DNA of 64,000 nucleotides from Dyadobacter sp. CY343 (GTDB lineage Bacteria; Bacteroidota; Bacteroidia; Cytophagales; Spirosomataceae), in NCBI RefSeq assembly GCF_021390335.1, contig NZ_JAJUXK010000005.1:124001-188000 (forward strand), in the 5' to 3' direction. The translations under genes were made by a program, and so were the position numbers. Below the pieces are notes generated by a model. It saw nothing but the letters and a program-made list of their open reading frames with translations, was not told the origin of the DNA and did no database searches. Positions 61,402 through 64,000 of this stretch are shown here, in pieces. The number at the start of each line of letters is the position of its first letter. Position 1 is the first letter of the stretch.

Positions 61402-62634
61402 ATGACGAATAAACAGTACTTTTTTATCATTCTTATCCTGGGTTCGCTGGCAACCGTCAGCCCGTTCTCCATCGATATGTACCTGCCGGGCTTCCCCCGG
61501 ATTGCCTCTGATCTCGCCACCACCATCGATCGTGTCCAGCTTTCATTGACCAGTTACCTGATCGGAATCTGCCTGGGACAAATACTTTACGGGCCGCTTT
61601 TAGATCGTTTTGGTCGTAAAAAACCGCTTTATTTCGGTCTCGGACTATATGTGATCGCTTCGCTGGGTTGCGCGCTTACTTCTTCGGTCGACGCTTTGAT
61701 CGCGATGCGGTTTTTCCAGGCGATGGGCGGTTGTGTTGGTCTGGTGGCGTCGCAGGCATTGGTGAGTGACCTTTTTGCGCCTCAAAAACGCGCCGAAGTA
61801 TTTTCGCTGATCACGCTCGTTATCGCAGTTTCTCCGATGATAGCCCCTACAATAGGCGGTTACGTTACTTCTGCGATCGCCTGGCAGTGGATTTTTGTGA
61901 TCCTGGCCGGTATTGTGGGCTTGATGATGCTTGCGATTTACTTTTTTCTCCCCACCGGAAGAGCAGCCGATCCCTCAGTGTCCCTGAAACCCAAAGCGGT
62001 TATGAATGGATTCGGGATCGTGTTGGGGCAGCCGCAGTTTTTGCTTTATACGCTGGCAGGAGGTTTGGCAACTGCCGCACCGTTTGCCTATATCGCGGGA
62101 TCTTCTGACGTTTTTATGAATATCTACAAAGTCTCAGAGCAGCAATATGGCTGGATCTTCGCATTCCTGGCGTTCGCGATGATCGGGTCAACGCAGCTCA
62201 ATCATATTTTGCTGCGCAAATTCACCAGCGAGCAGATTATTAAAGTGACCCTGATTTGCCAAAGCGCAGTCGGGCTGATCATGATCGTTGGGGTCTATAA
62301 TAATATGTTTTCCTTATTGGGGTTGATCAGTATCATGTTCATTTTCCTTTGCGGCCAGGGACTTACGGGGCCTAACGCTTCTGCGTTATCATTGGCGCCA
62401 TTCAACAAACATACCGGAAGTGCTTCTGCATTGATGGGCAGCTGGCGAATGGGCGCGGGCGCGATCATTTCTGCATTGGTAAGCTTATTCCACAACCAAA
62501 CCGCCGTTCCGATGCTAGGTATGATGGCGTTTTGTTCAATCGCAGGTCTGGTGATCCTATTTACCGGAAATGTGGTAGTAAGGCACCAGTCGAGAAGGCA
62601 CCAGGTCGAAGACGAAATTTCGGTTCTCCTCTAA
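61402..62634 (+). CDS. Bcr/CflA-family drug resistance MFS transporter
   Basis: 410 residues, 12 helices. FSIDMYLPGFPRIASDL in helix 1 is the Bcr/CflA signature; motif A reads GPLLDRFGRKKPLY between helices 2 and 3; helix 5 has the antiporter-type VSPMIAPTIGGYV. A proton-driven exporter of small drugs such as bicyclomycin or sulfonamides in E. coli; the substrate here is unknown. Single gene with its own 150-bp upstream region, in which I see no strong promoter. Confidence 0.9.
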   Translation: MTNKQYFFIILILGSLATVSPFSIDMYLPGFPRIASDLATTIDRVQLSLTSYLIGICLGQILYGPLLDRFGRKKPLYFGLGLYVIASLGCALTSSVDALIAMRFFQAMGGCVGLVASQALVSDLFAPQKRAEVFSLITLVIAVSPMIAPTIGGYVTSAIAWQWIFVILAGIVGLMMLAIYFFLPTGRAADPSVSLKPKAVMNGFGIVLGQPQFLLYTLAGGLATAAPFAYIAGSSDVFMNIYKVSEQQYGWIFAFLAFAMIGSTQLNHILLRKFTSEQIIKVTLICQSAVGLIMIVGVYNNMFSLLGLISIMFIFLCGQGLTGPNASALSLAPFNKHTGSASALMGSWRMGAGAIISALVSLFHNQTAVPMLGMMAFCSIAGLVILFTGNVVVRHQSRRHQVEDEISVLL

Positions 62635-62753
62635 CAGATTCTCCGTGGGTAATATTTGGGTCTCGAAAAGCAGGCCCAACTCACTTGTTTCATTCCCCAA
62701 TCACAATTTCTTGCGCCAGTTTTACTTAATTTACATTGATCAAAATCGATGTT

Positions 62754-64000
62754 ATGAAAAACCTGGTGTTACCGATACTGCTTTTGTTGTGCGTTTTGAC
62801 ACAATCCTGCCAACAAAAAAAGGATAGCGAGTCGGAATCGCTGCGCCCGATAAGTGAAGTTTTTGCTGCTTATCACGATGACAGAATGCAGCTGAATCCG
62901 CTTGAAGCGACATTCAACGGCGACAATCGCTACAATGACAAAATGCCCGACGACCTGACCCAGGCCGGAAAGTCGCGAGCGGGCGCATTTCACAAAAAAT
63001 ACCTCGACGAACTCTCCCGCTACGACCGCGACAGGCTGACCGAAGAAGAGAAAACAAGCTGGGATCTGCTCCAATGGGAATGTAATATCGGTTTGGAAGG
63101 GTTAAAATTCCCGACCGAGCTAATGCCGATCAACCAGATATTCTCGACGCATTTGCTGATCAGTCAAATGGCGAGCGGAAGCAGCGTGCAGCCTTTCAAA
63201 ACAGTAAAAGATTATGAAAACTGGCTGAAAAGGGCAGACGGATTTGTAGTTTGGTGCGATACCGCGATGGTAAATATGCGGAAAGGGATCAAGGAAGGCT
63301 ATGTTCTGCCAGCTTCTCTGATTAAAAAAGTAATTCCGCAATTGGCCGATATGAATCATGGACCCGTGCAGGATCACCTGTTTTACACCCCGGTAAAAAA
63401 CTTCCCAAAAGATTTTTCAGAAGCGGACAAGGCCCGCCTCGAAAAGGAATACAGCGAAATGGTGCAGTCGAAGATCATCCCGATTTTTGAAAGAATGCAC
63501 GCATTCGTAGAGAAGGAATATTTGCCGGCCGGCAGAAAAACTGACGGTTTCGACGCCCTGCCGCAAGGGAAAGCGATGTATGAATACTACATCAAGTATT
63601 TCACGACCACTGAAATGACCGCCGACGAGATACATAATCTGGGCAGGAGCGAGGTAGAGCGCATTTCGAAGGAAATGGAAAAGGTCAAGGCGCAGGTCGA
63701 TTTTAAAGGGGATCTCAAAGCGTTTTTTAATGCGGTGCGTAAGAATAAGGAATTGATGCCGTACAAAAAGCCGGAAGAGGTGGTCGCGCATTTCAATAAG
63801 ATCCACGAAAAGATCAAACCTAATCTGGTCAAACTATTCGAGCTGACCCCAAAAACACCTTTTGAGGTGCGAAGAACAGAGGTTTTCCGGGAATCTTCTG
63901 CCGCAGCTGAATACAATCCGGGGCTGGCCGACGGTTCTCGGCCGGGCGTTTTTTATGTCCCCATTCCGGATGTAAAAACGTACAATAATGTGTCCGACGA
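62754..64000 (+). CDS. DUF885 family lipoprotein (3' end cut by window)
   Basis: 415 codons visible from ATG 62754. Signal peptide with a lipobox-like LTQSC (MKNLVLPILLLLCVLTQSCQ), so probably acylated on Cys19. The mature part matches DUF885 (DDRMQLNPLEATFNGDNRYN, then YDRDRLTEEEKTSWDLLQWE and ADGFVVWCDTAM). Such proteins have an M32-like helical fold; the metal-binding HExxH expected nearer the C-terminus is beyond the window, so activity cannot be judged. Confidence 0.87.
   Translation, partial: MKNLVLPILLLLCVLTQSCQQKKDSESESLRPISEVFAAYHDDRMQLNPLEATFNGDNRYNDKMPDDLTQAGKSRAGAFHKKYLDELSRYDRDRLTEEEKTSWDLLQWECNIGLEGLKFPTELMPINQIFSTHLLISQMASGSSVQPFKTVKDYENWLKRADGFVVWCDTAMVNMRKGIKEGYVLPASLIKKVIPQLADMNHGPVQDHLFYTPVKNFPKDFSEADKARLEKEYSEMVQSKIIPIFERMHAFVEKEYLPAGRKTDGFDALPQGKAMYEYYIKYFTTTEMTADEIHNLGRSEVERISKEMEKVKAQVDFKGDLKAFFNAVRKNKELMPYKKPEEVVAHFNKIHEKIKPNLVKLFELTPKTPFEVRRTEVFRESSAAAEYNPGLADGSRPGVFYVPIPDVKTYNNVSD

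Overview
This window reads as a chromosomal segment of a Bacteroidota bacterium of the order Cytophagales, most likely Dyadobacter or a close relative. The genus is an inference from gene content, not a database match. The supporting evidence is type IX secretion C-terminal domains on two large exported proteins, Bacteroidota-type promoters (TTTG, about 20 bases, TAnnTTTG), a flexirubin-type aryl-polyene gene cluster, a zeaxanthin-type carotenoid operon, and paired mrdA-rodA. Genes are densely packed and many overlap by 4 bases. I see no insertion sequence, prophage, CRISPR array, tRNA or rRNA.

Layout. 1-449: 3'-truncated Lrp/AsnC regulator. 623-4377: a three-gene phenolic-lipid/meroterpenoid operon whose first gene is a UbiA prenyltransferase fused in frame to a type III polyketide synthase, followed by a methyltransferase and an FAD oxidoreductase. 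4374-9379 (minus): carH-crtI-crtB-idi-crtZ-crtYcd. The MerR-type regulator carries the full residue set of B12-dependent CarH photoreceptors. 9509-10327: LexA-like XRE/S24 regulator, divergent from carH. 10710-19023: two T9SS-exported proteins (a choice-of-anchor A surface protein and a large zinc metalloprotease), a membrane glycosyltransferase with a YbhN-type protein, and ruvC. 19282-24085: tetR-tolC-emrA-emrB efflux operon with a palindromic operator on its promoter. 24165-24817: PIN toxin-antitoxin pair. 24935-29840: rqcH-like gene, then mrdA and rodA. 29976-36950: housekeeping genes (DUF423, GT9, yggS, a coiled-coil protein, rpsF-rpsR-rplI, a BON-LysM protein, glpD).

36978-57637 is a 20-kb flexirubin/aryl-polyene cluster. 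It contains a tyrosine ammonia-lyase, two ACPs, three ketosynthases with catalytic Cys, three ketosynthase-like proteins without it, a ketoreductase, two hotdog dehydratases, a thioesterase and two acyltransferases (one inside a trifunctional MMPL exporter/acyltransferase/methyltransferase). It also has a flavin-dependent halogenase, a CrtI-like oxidoreductase, a LolA homologue, a deacetylase and a GT2. The expected route is tyrosine to p-coumarate, loading on an ACP, iterative elongation/reduction/dehydration to an aryl polyene, ring tailoring, and transfer to the envelope. DarA/DarB, which make the dialkylresorcinol half of flexirubins, and an aryl-ACP ligase are not in the window.

57828-64000: membrane pyrophosphatase hppA, a second PIN toxin-antitoxin pair, an exported LEA-like protein, a Bcr/CflA drug exporter and a 3'-truncated DUF885 lipoprotein. 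Three lipid/pigment pathways (type III PKS, carotenoid, aryl polyene) thus lie within 57 kb. The observations I rate highest are the UbiA-type III PKS fusion, the CarH-headed carotenoid operon, and the 3:3 pairing of active and Cys-less ketosynthases.
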